This document shows positions 1-7,828 of a stretch of DNA of 16,106 nt, piece after piece (within the stretch, counting starts at the first letter, position 1; every line of letters starts with the position of its first letter). The stretch lies in contig PWPN01000208.1 in the NCBI GenBank assembly GCA_003557125.1, positions 1-16,106 on the forward strand, written 5' to 3'. Source of the DNA: Phycisphaerae bacterium (GTDB lineage: Bacteria; Planctomycetota; Phycisphaerae; UBA1845; PWPN01). A model generated the notes under the pieces. The model was not told the origin of the DNA. It did not search any database and saw nothing but the letters and a program-made list of their open reading frames with translations. The position numbers were made by a program, and so were the translations under genes.

Positions 1-1338
1 CGCGAGAAGGGCGATAGTTGGCCGATCGGCCGGGCGGGGCGGTGGTGGCTTGCGCGGTCGTTGGCCTGTCTCGATCGCCGACTCCGCGACCTCGGCTCAC
101 GGCTGATCGTCCGCAAGGGGGCTACCCTCACAGTGCTCCGTGCACTCATCGCCGAGACACGCGCAGAGGCTGTCTGCGGGAATCTCCGATACGAACCGGA
201 TGTCGGCGCACGCGACGGGGAAATCGAACGCACCCTGTCGGCCGACGGCTGCCAGGCAGCTGCCTTCAACGCGTCGCTTCTCTTCGAGCCGGGCACCGTC
301 TTGAGCCGTGTCGGCCGACCGTTGACCGTCTTCACGCCGTTCTATAAACAGTGCGCCGCCCAGGATGAACCCGCACCGCCCGAAGCAGCACCGGCGCGTA
401 TGCCCCGTCCGCGCGCGTGGCCGAAGTCCTTGCCGTTCGACGTTGTGGAAGGATCGGGCCGAAAGCGCGAAACGCACGATTTCTCGCAATTCTGGACGCC
501 CGGCGAGCGCGGGGCAGCCGCAGCGATGGAGCGGTTCCTTGAACGCGGGCTGATCGACTATCCCACGCAGCGCGATCGGCCGGACCTCGTCGGCACCTCG
601 CGACTTTCGCCGCACCTGCACTGGGGCGAGATCGGTCCGCGTCAACTCTGGCACGCGGTTCGCGATGCAGCCGATGCGATGGGCAAGCGGGCGCTGGCCG
701 GGTGCGACGCATACCTGCGTCAGCTCGTGTGGCGCGAGTTCGCCCACCACCTGCTCTGCCATTTTCCGCGGACGGACGATGAGCCGTTGCGGGCGGAGTT
801 CGAAAAATTCCCCTGGCGTATCAACAGAAAGGCGCTGGCTGCGTGGCGGGAGGGGCGGACGGGCTACCCGCTTGTCGACGCGGGGATGCGCGAGCTGGCA
901 CGGACCGGCTGGATGCACAATCGCGTGCGGATGGTCGTCGCTTCGTTTCTCGTCAAGGACCTGCGGATCCCATGGCAGGAGGGCGCCCGCTGGTTCTGGG
1001 ACAATCTCGTCGACGCGGACTTGGCCAACAACACGCTCGGCTGGCAGTGGGTGGCCGGGTGCGGGGCCGACGCGGCGCCGTTCTTTCGCATCTTCAACCC
1101 GGCCAGGCAGGGCGAGCGGTTCGATCCGCAGGGCGATTATATCCGCCGTTTCGTTCCGGAATTGGCCGAGGTGCCCGACCGGTGGATTCACGCGCCCTTC
1201 AAAGCCGGCCCGGCCCTGTTGGCGGACACCGCCTCAAAAGGAACGCGCGCTTACCCGGCGCCCGTCGTGGACCATGAGGTCGCTCGCCGTCGCGCGCTCG
1301 ATGCGTTCGCTTCGATGCGTCGTAAGGGTCGGTCATGA
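1..1338 (+). CDS. phr: Deoxyribodipyrimidine photolyase (class I CPD photolyase), 5'-truncated by the window edge
   Basis: Flavoenzyme that repairs UV-induced cyclobutane pyrimidine dimers in DNA using blue light; cytosolic, acting on DNA. The frame is open from base 1, and the residues around 43-120 (WWLARSL..LDRRLRDLGSRLIVRKG) match the region about 40-60 residues into the family, so the true start lies upstream; 445 residues are present against roughly 470 in the E. coli enzyme. The C-terminal FAD-binding domain is clear: GYPLVDAGMREL near 864-900, TGWMHNR near 904-924, a DADLANNTLGWQW block near 1012-1050 and DAAPFFRIFNP near 1069-1103. The tryptophans used for flavin photoreduction appear to be present. 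The N-terminal antenna domain is too incomplete to tell folate from deazaflavin. The gene converges on glgP. A cryptochrome-like relative is possible, but the motifs favour a repair photolyase. Confidence 0.93.
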   Translation, partial: REKGDSWPIGRAGRWWLARSLACLDRRLRDLGSRLIVRKGATLTVLRALIAETRAEAVCGNLRYEPDVGARDGEIERTLSADGCQAAAFNASLLFEPGTVLSRVGRPLTVFTPFYKQCAAQDEPAPPEAAPARMPRPRAWPKSLPFDVVEGSGRKRETHDFSQFWTPGERGAAAAMERFLERGLIDYPTQRDRPDLVGTSRLSPHLHWGEIGPRQLWHAVRDAADAMGKRALAGCDAYLRQLVWREFAHHLLCHFPRTDDEPLRAEFEKFPWRINRKALAAWREGRTGYPLVDAGMRELARTGWMHNRVRMVVASFLVKDLRIPWQEGARWFWDNLVDADLANNTLGWQWVAGCGADAAPFFRIFNPARQGERFDPQGDYIRRFVPELAEVPDRWIHAPFKAGPALLADTASKGTRAYPAPVVDHEVARRRALDAFASMRRKGRS

Positions 1339-1360
1339 CCGCCGATCCTTTGCGGGAAGC

Positions 1361-1396
1361 AAGAAAAAGGCGAGCTCCGCTGAGAGAGCCCGCCTT
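1361..1396 (-). terminator. Rho-independent terminator of glgP
   Basis: An 11-bp stem with one mismatch (arms 1367-1377 and 1386-1396, loop of 8) is followed on the minus strand by a T-rich tail, the complement of the A-rich bases 1361-1368. It lies about 60 bases past the glgP stop and 28 bases past the photolyase stop. The tail orientation best serves glgP; there is no T run for plus-strand transcription. Confidence 0.6.
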
Positions 1397-1458
1397 ATCG
1401 GTTTGACCGTTTCCTGTAGCGGCCGCCCCCCGTGGCGACCGTTTTCTGCACTGGCCTG

Positions 1459-4017
1459 TTACCCCCATCGCAGCAGGCCGACGTGGTAGCGGGCGACCAG
1501 CTCGGGGTGGTGTGGCACGACGCGCAGCGCGTAGCCGCATTGGCCGGAATATTCGCAGGGAAGGACGCCCTTGTACCGGTAACGGTGCTGGTCGCCTTCG
1601 GGCCCCTCGCACTTGAGCGCGATGCTGGTTCCTTTGATGATGAGGCCTCGGGCATCGAGCGGGCCGTAGTAGATCTCGACGGAGACCTGGCTCGGATCGA
1701 TCGCTCCGAGTCGCACGTACGCTTCGACGGGCACCTCATGTCCGACGACGATCTCCTCGGGTATTTCGGCCCGGACCCCTTCGATCTGGACCTCGTTCCA
1801 ATGTTCAAGCAGCTGTTGCCGCCAGGCAGCCACATCCCGCGCGATCTTGAACTCGTCGGCCGAGAACCGCAGCCAGCGATCGGCAGCCGGCTCATAAAGT
1901 CGTTGCGTGTACTCGCGCACCATGCGGGTCGTGCTGAACACCGGGCAGGCTGTCTTGAGCGAAGCCTTCATGCGTGCGATCCAGCGGCGCGGCAGGCCGT
2001 CGGGGCCGCGCTCGTAGAAGCTCGGCACCACTTCCTTTTCGAGCAGCTCATAGAACGAGTTCGCTTCGAGGAAGTCCTGGTAATCCTGGTTGCCGTAGAT
2101 CCGCCGATCCCCGATCGCCCAGCCGTTGTCGCCGTCGAAGGCCTCGGGCCACCAGCCGTCGAGCACGGAGAGGTTGAGCCCGCCGTTCGGGATGACCTTC
2201 ATGCCGCTCGTGCCGCTGGCCTCGTGCAGCTTGATGGGCGTGTTGACCCAGACGTCGACGCCCCAGACGAGCGAACGGGCGATGCTCATGTCGTAGTCTT
2301 CCAGGAAGACGATGCGGTTGCGCAGCTCGGGCTGCTTGCAGAAATGGGTGATCTTCTTGATGAGCTCTTTGCCGGCCTCATCGCGCGGATGCGCCTTGCC
2401 CGCCAGGATGAGCTGAACCGGGCGATCCACGTCCGACAGAATCTTGGCGAGCCGTTCCATGTCATAAAGCAGCAGCGTCGCGCGTTTGTACGTGGCGAAA
2501 CGGCGGGCGAAACCGAGCGTGAGCGCTTCGGGATCGAGCGCCTCGTCCGTCGCGTCGATCTCGGCCGGCGGGGCACCCCGTGCGACGAGCTGAAGTTTGA
2601 GGCGACGACGACAGAACGCGACGAGCCGTTCGCGAAGACGTTCATGCGATCGCCACAGCTCGGCGTCCGGGATGAGGTTGACGCGGTCCCAGGCGGACGC
2701 TTCATCGGTGTACTCGGTCCACTGCGGCCCGAGGTACTGATCGAACAGGTGCGCGACTTCGCTGGACAGCCAGCTCCGCGTGTGGATGCCATTGGTGATC
2801 GACGTGATCGGCACTTCGTTGACCGGCACGCCGGGATAGACGGCACTGAACATCTTGCGTGACACTTCGCCGTGAATTTTGCTCACGCCGTTGCTCAGGT
2901 ACGACAGCCTCAGGGCAAGCACAGCCATGCTGAACGGTTCGTTCGCATCGGCAGCATTGATACGGCCCAGCTCGAGCAGATGCTGCTCGCGGATGCCCAA
3001 GCGATGGCAATATCCGCTCAGGTAGCGCGTCACGAGCGATGAAGGGAACGTATCGATACCGGCCGGCACGGGCGTGTGCGTCGTGAAGACCGTGCTCGTA
3101 GCCACCACTTCGCGCGCTTCGGCGAAGCTGAGGTGGTCTTCCGTCATGAGCTGGTGAATGCGCTCGATGGCCAGGAAGGCAGAATGCCCTTCGTTCATGT
3201 GACAGACCGAGGGGCGAATGCCCAACGCGCGCAGCGCCCGCATGCCGCCGATACCCAACATGATTTCCTGGCGGATGCGCATTTCCTGGTCCCCCCCGTA
3301 GAGACGGGCGGTGATCTCGCGATCCTCGGGGCGGTTGCGCGTCAGGTTCGTATCGAGCAGATAGAGCGTGATTCGGCCGACCGTGGACTTCCACAGCATC
3401 GCCTCGACTTCGTGGCCGCCGACCTCGACCTTGATCGTTACGGGGCGATGTTCCTCGTCGCGGATCGGATTGACCGGCAACAAGGAAAAATCGAGATCCG
3501 GGTAATCTTCGAACTGATATCCGTCCTGCGTGAGGTATTGGTGAAAATACCCCTGACGGTAGAGCAATCCCACGCCGACCAGCGGGATCCCCAGGTCGCT
3601 GGCGCTCTTGAGGTGATCGCCGGCCAAGGTCCCCAGGCCGCCGGAATAGATGGGCAAACATTCGTGCAGCCCGAACTCGGCGGAAAAGTACGCCACGGTC
3701 CCGATGTCGTGGTTCTTGAAATGCTTGTTGAACCATGTGGGGTGGCTGAGGTAGCTCTCCAGCTGTGCCTGGACGCGATGAATCGACGCCAGAAAGGCCG
3801 CGTCGTCGGCAAGGCGTTCGAGATGCTCCTGGGGCATACGTGCGAGCATCGCGACCGGGTTATGACGCGACTCGCGCCACAGGTCCAGATTCATGCGACG
3901 CAAGAGCTCGAACGCATCGGGGTTCCACGTCCACCAGAGGTTGTAAGCCAGATCGCGGACGGGTTTCAGCTGTTCCGGTAATGCAGGCAACACCATGAAA
4001 CTGCGAACTTGGTGCAT
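1459..4017 (-). CDS. glgP: Alpha-glucan (glycogen/maltodextrin) phosphorylase, GT35 family with DUF3417 N-terminus
   Basis: Cytosolic PLP enzyme that phosphorolyses alpha-1,4-glucans to glucose-1-phosphate, mobilising glycogen or maltodextrin. The 852 residues are normal for the short, DUF3417-containing bacterial/archaeal-type phosphorylases. Visible in order: the DUF3417 start (LAYNLWWTWNPDAFELL, about 23-39); VAYFSAEFGLHECLPIYSGGLG (108-129, split here only for reference), glucan/phosphate-site region; CHMNEGHSAF (272-281); TTHTPVPAGID (312-322); GFARRFATYKRA (502-513); and the PLP site SGTSGMK with Lys607. A C-terminal beta domain (about 745-852) is usual for this type. ATG at 4017 is supported by the family-typical opening (VRSF.VLPALPEQL), though no strong Shine-Dalgarno precedes it; Met8 is an alternative. 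No other glycogen genes lie nearby. A terminator follows at 1361-1396. Confidence 0.95.
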   Translation of the reverse strand: MHQVRSFMVLPALPEQLKPVRDLAYNLWWTWNPDAFELLRRMNLDLWRESRHNPVAMLARMPQEHLERLADDAAFLASIHRVQAQLESYLSHPTWFNKHFKNHDIGTVAYFSAEFGLHECLPIYSGGLGTLAGDHLKSASDLGIPLVGVGLLYRQGYFHQYLTQDGYQFEDYPDLDFSLLPVNPIRDEEHRPVTIKVEVGGHEVEAMLWKSTVGRITLYLLDTNLTRNRPEDREITARLYGGDQEMRIRQEIMLGIGGMRALRALGIRPSVCHMNEGHSAFLAIERIHQLMTEDHLSFAEAREVVATSTVFTTHTPVPAGIDTFPSSLVTRYLSGYCHRLGIREQHLLELGRINAADANEPFSMAVLALRLSYLSNGVSKIHGEVSRKMFSAVYPGVPVNEVPITSITNGIHTRSWLSSEVAHLFDQYLGPQWTEYTDEASAWDRVNLIPDAELWRSHERLRERLVAFCRRRLKLQLVARGAPPAEIDATDEALDPEALTLGFARRFATYKRATLLLYDMERLAKILSDVDRPVQLILAGKAHPRDEAGKELIKKITHFCKQPELRNRIVFLEDYDMSIARSLVWGVDVWVNTPIKLHEASGTSGMKVIPNGGLNLSVLDGWWPEAFDGDNGWAIGDRRIYGNQDYQDFLEANSFYELLEKEVVPSFYERGPDGLPRRWIARMKASLKTACPVFSTTRMVREYTQRLYEPAADRWLRFSADEFKIARDVAAWRQQLLEHWNEVQIEGVRAEIPEEIVVGHEVPVEAYVRLGAIDPSQVSVEIYYGPLDARGLIIKGTSIALKCEGPEGDQHRYRYKGVLPCEYSGQCGYALRVVPHHPELVARYHVGLLRWG

Positions 4018-4495
4018 CGGTTGGTACTCGGCTCGAAGATAGACTGGTAATTGAAAAAACCCCTCCGACTCCCATCGGCCAAAAGCCGGACGGGCGTTCA
4101 GGGACCGATATCCGTACTGTCGTGATTGTAGATCGGCAAAAACAGTGCTGATCTGGTGGAATGTGCCGACTTTTCAGGAATCTGTTTCCACCCCGGCTCG
4201 CCAGCGTTGCGCATGAGGGCCTATCTCTCGGTGTCGCCGGCTAATTTGAGCGGGGGAGTTGCCACCCCACCCGGTGGCTCGATCCGTGCAATGATACCGG
4301 GCAGATCTCGAATGAAATAAGCTGCATGACCGACATACCCTGCACTGAAAACAGTCGTAACTATATGTAAGATATGAAGATATGTCCATGATGGGTGGGG
4401 TTGTTGTTGCAGGGGACGAGCACGGAACGCGTTGATATCAAAGGGGTGCCGGGCAGAGGGAATCGCGTCAACGGGCATGCGTCGTTGCGGACAGC
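4018..4495. other. 478-bp intergenic region between HDOD gene and glgP; no supported gene
   Basis: It should hold the glgP promoter on the minus strand, but I could not assign convincing -35/-10 boxes. Part of it (about 4300-4400) is visibly AT-rich compared with the flanking genes. Two overlapping minus-strand open frames (85 codons from 4478 and 71 codons from 4389) have no ribosome-binding site and no recognisable domain. A small inverted repeat (GCCACC, loop 6, GGTGGC) sits at 4261-4278. Confidence 0.5.
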
Positions 4496-5422
4496 TCAGT
4501 ATGTCGGGGCGGCTGACAGCTCACGCAATTTTTCGGCAAGCGCTCCGTAAATCTGCGAAGGGCCGGCCTCGATACGCAGGATCGAAGCGAATTCCGCAAT
4601 CTGCGGCTCGATTTCACTCAGGATGCGGGCCAGTGACTGGGATTCGACAGCGATTTCCGCGGACGCCTCGATACAGCCGGCACCGACCCGATCGAGATCG
4701 GTCGGCTCTTCGCACAGGAACTTACCGATACTGTCAGCCGCACGGATCACGCGTCCCAGGGGCGGGCATGCATCTGCCTCCTTGGCGGGCGGATCCGAAT
4801 GCCGGGCGACCGCAGCACACACGCTGTCGGGCAGCCGCCAGTCTTCGAGCACCAAGGCCGACACCGCTCCGTGCGTGACCGAAAGCGTCTCGTGTTCGAG
4901 GTCCCATAAGGGAGTTCGCCCCTGAGGACGGTATTCCAACGCGATCGGTTTGAATCGATCTGGCAGAGTTTCGTCGAGGATGATGATGCCGATGTCGGCC
5001 AAGAGACCCGCGGTGAAGGCCTCTTCGCGGAGCTTCGGGTCGATCCTCTCGGCCAGGTGATTGGCCAACACAGCCGTCGTCAGCGACCGACGCCAGTAAT
5101 AGCCCATCTTGATGACAGCGGGTTTCTTCTTGTCGATGTTGTCGACGATGTAGCGCCCCAGTACGAGTGAACGGATCCTTTTGAGGCCCAGCAACGTCAA
5201 AGCTTGTGCCAGTGATGTAATTTTTCGTGTCACGCCGAAGAGGGGCGAATTGGCCAGGCGCAATATCTCGCCGGTCATCCCTGGATCCGTCGAAAGCAAT
5301 TCGACAACGTCCCGGTATTCGAAATCGGGATCCTGGATGATTTCGAGGAAACGGGCCGCGACCTGTGGCATCGAGGGAATCGCCGCCGACCGTTTGATCA
5401 GATCGAGTATCGCGTTATCCAT
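4496..5422 (-). CDS. HDOD-domain signalling protein
   Basis: HDOD domains are HD-related helical domains found in bacterial signalling and regulatory proteins; they are generally not active phosphohydrolases. The HDOD core spans roughly residues 10-215 of 308: IPSMPQVAARFLEII (15-29), LLSTDPGMTGEILRLANSPLFG (42-63, hallmark of the family), TSLAQALTLLGLKRIRSLVL (69-88) and AGLLADIG (138-145). The canonical HD pair reads Ala142-Asp143, so metal-dependent phosphohydrolase activity is unlikely. The C-terminal 90 residues are helical with no output domain. The start at 5422 is supported by an AGGGGAG ribosome-binding site (complement of 5430-5436) 7 bases upstream. The gene stands alone, with glgP 478 bp downstream and a divergent small gene upstream. 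The regulated process cannot be read from the sequence. Confidence 0.88.
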   Translation of the reverse strand: MDNAILDLIKRSAAIPSMPQVAARFLEIIQDPDFEYRDVVELLSTDPGMTGEILRLANSPLFGVTRKITSLAQALTLLGLKRIRSLVLGRYIVDNIDKKKPAVIKMGYYWRRSLTTAVLANHLAERIDPKLREEAFTAGLLADIGIIILDETLPDRFKPIALEYRPQGRTPLWDLEHETLSVTHGAVSALVLEDWRLPDSVCAAVARHSDPPAKEADACPPLGRVIRAADSIGKFLCEEPTDLDRVGAGCIEASAEIAVESQSLARILSEIEPQIAEFASILRIEAGPSQIYGALAEKLRELSAAPTY

Positions 5423-5772
5423 TCACGCACTCCCCTGCCGAAGTTGAGGGGGCCATCCCGACCCGCCGGAGCCTAAAGACCGTCGCGCATAATCGGCGGC
5501 AAGGACGACCACCCGAAGTCTATCGGCCCATTGGCACTCTGGGCTTAACAGCCATTTCTCTTGCGTTGCGGTAAAGGTGCGTCATGGAAATGTCGGTGTT
5601 ACGTTGGGGGGTGTCAAAGTGAGGGACACGCTTTGCGAGGCACGCTTACCGGACCGTGTCAGGTTATGTCGAGCGGGCCGAAGGATTAGCCGATGCATCC
5701 GAAACGAGCCCGGTAGACATTCGGTGAAGCCTCAGCATCGTTTGGGAAGGGCAGCTTCATGAAAGGATTGAA
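5423..5772. promoter_or_regulatory. 350-bp divergent intergenic region with a possible structured leader
   Basis: It lies between the divergent HDOD gene and the 92-aa gene, so it should hold promoters for both; I could not assign confident boxes. On the plus strand, 5674-5712 can fold as a nested element: outer CGGGC (5674-5678) with GCCCG (5708-5712), inner GGAT (5683-5686) with ATCC (5697-5700). A short stem, GTGTC with GACAC, lies near 5610-5630. It does not match a riboswitch class I recognise. Confidence 0.35.
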
Positions 5773-6051
5773 ATGGCTGACCCATGCGTCCCAGTGACGG
5801 TTGAAGTGCATCAGAAAGGCAATGGGCTGTGTGTCCGCCGACCGCTCGAACTGCGCCTTTTGCACGATGACGGCCGATGGCGTGCCGAGTGCGACCGGCT
5901 GTGCGTGCGTACGGCTGTCTGCGACACGATGGACGAGGCGGTTGCGGAGGGCACCCGCTTGGCCGGGGAGGCCCTGCAGGCCGAGGTCGTCGATCGGCCG
6001 GTCATCGTCGGAAAAATAACCCCCGACATGATTCCGCCGGGCATGTTCTGA
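5773..6051 (+). CDS. Small protein of unknown function, 92 aa
   Basis: I do not recognise this family. The protein starts with MADPCVPVTVEV and is cytosolic by appearance: no signal peptide or membrane segment. The middle (residues about 24-66) alternates hydrophobic and charged residues, as in a beta hairpin, and reads LRLLHDDGRWRAEC..L.V....CDTMDEAVAEG, followed by an amphipathic helix. That layout loosely recalls HicB-like antitoxin folds (a strand pair, then T..EA and a helix), but no toxin partner or DNA-binding domain is present, so this is only a resemblance. The coding case rests on a GAAAGGA ribosome-binding site (5761-5767) 5 bases before the ATG, a plausible acidic protein, and a strong terminator 50 bases past the stop. 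The minus-strand frame over the same bases has no comparable support. Confidence 0.65.
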   Translation: MADPCVPVTVEVHQKGNGLCVRRPLELRLLHDDGRWRAECDRLCVRTAVCDTMDEAVAEGTRLAGEALQAEVVDRPVIVGKITPDMIPPGMF

Positions 6052-6100
6052 AAAGATTGTGATTGTGTCACATTCTGGCATATTCATGCATGCTCAAAGC

Positions 6101-6133
6101 AAAAAACCCCCGACCGGTGGTCGGGGGTTTTTC
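6101..6133. terminator. Bidirectional rho-independent terminator
   Basis: A perfect 9-bp GC stem (CCCCCGACC at 6107-6115, loop GGT, GGTCGGGGG at 6119-6127) is flanked by six A's on the left and five T's on the right, giving a T tail on either strand. It serves the small plus-strand gene ending at 6051 and the minus-strand membrane-protein gene ending at 6157. Confidence 0.92.
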
Positions 6134-6156
6134 ATTTCTGACGCTGAGCGATTCCG

Positions 6157-7716
6157 TCAATAGGTGATCCAGCCCACAGCCCGGTAGAACTGCTCGATCC
6201 AGGGATGTCCCCAGGGACTTCGGAGTGCATCTCCGATGCTCACCAGGGAGACGGCCAGCAGCACGTAGCACACCGCGCGGGCGCATTTGTAACGGGCGAG
6301 GAGTGTGACCCCATCGCTGATGAACAGGAGCCAGAACGGGATCAGCCAGAACAGCCAGCGGATCCCTTTCGATCCTCCGCCGTAGTTGTTCGTCGTGACT
6401 ACATAGACAGCCACGACGGCTGCGGTCAGTACGAGCGTGAACAGGGCGAGCTCGCGCCGCAGCGCTTCGCGCCGGACCAGTTGGCTGACGATTCCCACTC
6501 CGCACAGCAGCAGGACGGGATTGAGGCTGAAGAATCCGCGGAAGCCCAGCATCATGTTGAACAGGTAGACGCTCTTGGGTTCCTGGAGGGCGTCGATTCC
6601 CCGCGGCTCGGTCCAGTAGCTGCCCGGGTAGTCGTAGAGTCCTCCTTCGCGGTGAATGTCGGCATAGGCGGGCAGGAGCGAACCGATGGCCAGGTAATTG
6701 ACCAGCAGGGCGACGAAGGTGGGGACGAGCGCCGCCGGCAGACCGGCCGCGAGCGTAAGGAGCCTGTCCTTGTACAGGAGGATAACGAACAGGGAGACCG
6801 CCAGCAGGCCGGCCGGCAGATCGCAGCAGGCGGCGAACGCGGCGAAAAAGCCCGCTATCGTGAACCAGTACCATTCGCGCCGTCCGTCATAGACGATCCG
6901 GATGGCTGCGTGCAGCGCGAACATGACCGCCCAGGCGGCGGGGATGTGGTTGTTGAGGGTGACCGACCAGCCGGTCAGGTAGGTGCCGATCATTACGGTC
7001 GCGATCGAAAAGTGCGTGACGAAAGGCGTGTTCGGCAATCGCGGCAGATGGCTTCGGATCAGCCACAGGCCGATGAGCAGCGGGATGACTTGCGTCAGAA
7101 TGAGTGTCGTGCGGATGAAGAAGAACGGATTGGTATTAAATTCGAGCGTCCCGAAAGAAAGTTTTTGGATGAGCAGCACGACACCGGCCAGGACGGTCGG
7201 CAGGAAGGGCGGCTTGCTCGAATAGTAGTGCCACGTGCCGTCTTCCGCCTGCTGGCCGACCATATCGATCGTGTAGAAGGGCGGAATGTGCCAGGGTCTG
7301 TCGGGATGCGGGCCGACCCGTGCGCGGTACCGCATGATCATCTCGCTGGCGTCGTGATCGGGCAGGTATTCATAGGTGCCGTGTTCGACGAGATAGAAGA
7401 CCGTGTTCCATCGCGAACCGTCGTTGACGCCGAAGTTGAGCTGAGAGAAGGACACGATCGATCCGACGAGAAGGCCCCCGACGACCATGATCCACAAGAG
7501 GGTCGGATCGAACCAGCCGTCGACCGGAGGGGTCTGTACGAGGGCCGGCTCGAGCGGCTCCCGTTCGGGATACGGCGGCTCGAAGGGCTCACGATCGGAG
7601 GTCGTCGCTTCGGACGGCTCGCGTTCGGCTGTTAATCCTTCGTTGACGGGGTTGTGTTCTGTCTGGCCCTGCTCGTCGGGATCGCCTTCCATTCTCAACG
7701 GTTGCATGTCATCCAT
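6157..7716 (-). CDS. Polytopic membrane protein, probable GT-C-like glycosyltransferase
   Basis: 519-residue protein with a hydrophilic, acidic N-terminal tail (1-70) and about 11-12 predicted membrane segments (approximately 73-93, 172-190, 199-220, 236-255, 258-275, 283-297, 299-316, 323-345, 396-414, 424-442, 452-470, 481-497). After the first helix a long loop carries FGVNDGSRWNTVFYLVEHGTY (about 95-115), then SSKPPFLP (166-173). This resembles loop 1 of lipid-linked-sugar GT-C enzymes, where acidic residues serve catalysis; Asp99 is the candidate here. The architecture fits transfer of sugars from polyprenyl-phosphate donors at the outer face of the inner membrane, but that is inference. 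It lies 112 bp downstream of a DPM1-type glycosyltransferase on the same strand, which could supply such a donor. A GAGG sits 8 bases before the ATG. It ends at a strong terminator. Confidence 0.75.
   Translation of the reverse strand: MDDMQPLRMEGDPDEQGQTEHNPVNEGLTAEREPSEATTSDREPFEPPYPEREPLEPALVQTPPVDGWFDPTLLWIMVVGGLLVGSIVSFSQLNFGVNDGSRWNTVFYLVEHGTYEYLPDHDASEMIMRYRARVGPHPDRPWHIPPFYTIDMVGQQAEDGTWHYYSSKPPFLPTVLAGVVLLIQKLSFGTLEFNTNPFFFIRTTLILTQVIPLLIGLWLIRSHLPRLPNTPFVTHFSIATVMIGTYLTGWSVTLNNHIPAAWAVMFALHAAIRIVYDGRREWYWFTIAGFFAAFAACCDLPAGLLAVSLFVILLYKDRLLTLAAGLPAALVPTFVALLVNYLAIGSLLPAYADIHREGGLYDYPGSYWTEPRGIDALQEPKSVYLFNMMLGFRGFFSLNPVLLLCGVGIVSQLVRREALRRELALFTLVLTAAVVAVYVVTTNNYGGGSKGIRWLFWLIPFWLLFISDGVTLLARYKCARAVCYVLLAVSLVSIGDALRSPWGHPWIEQFYRAVGWITY
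7537..7626 (-). repeat. Three-copy 30-bp in-frame repeat encoding a decapeptide
   Basis: Residues 31-60 of the membrane protein consist of three consecutive 10-residue units with the pattern (E/D)REPxE followed by four variable residues (EREPSE.., DREPFE.., EREPLE..). At DNA level this is a 30-bp period of degenerate copies. It sits in the cytosolic-looking tail just ahead of the first membrane helix. Confidence 0.8.
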
Positions 7717-7828
7717 TGCATCAGCCTCATCTGTTGGTCACATGAAACTTAATCGTATTGTAGGCTCGGAAGTTGCCGAGTCCGTTCGCGGAACGGTCGG
7801 AGGGCTCCTGCGAAAAACTGTAGGCCTG

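Noticed and set aside
1432..2862. Plus-strand 476-codon open frame over glgP
   Set aside because: It is the mirror of the strongly conserved glgP frame; such long antisense frames are expected in GC-rich DNA. No domain is recognisable.
4221..4478. 85-codon minus-strand open frame upstream of glgP
   Set aside because: No ribosome-binding site, no domain, and it starts shortly after the HDOD stop without operon-like signals. Kept only as part of the intergenic description.
6205..7635. Plus-strand 476-codon open frame opposite the membrane protein
   Set aside because: Composition of Asp, Glu, Gln and Arg is the antisense image of hydrophobic membrane segments; no start signal.
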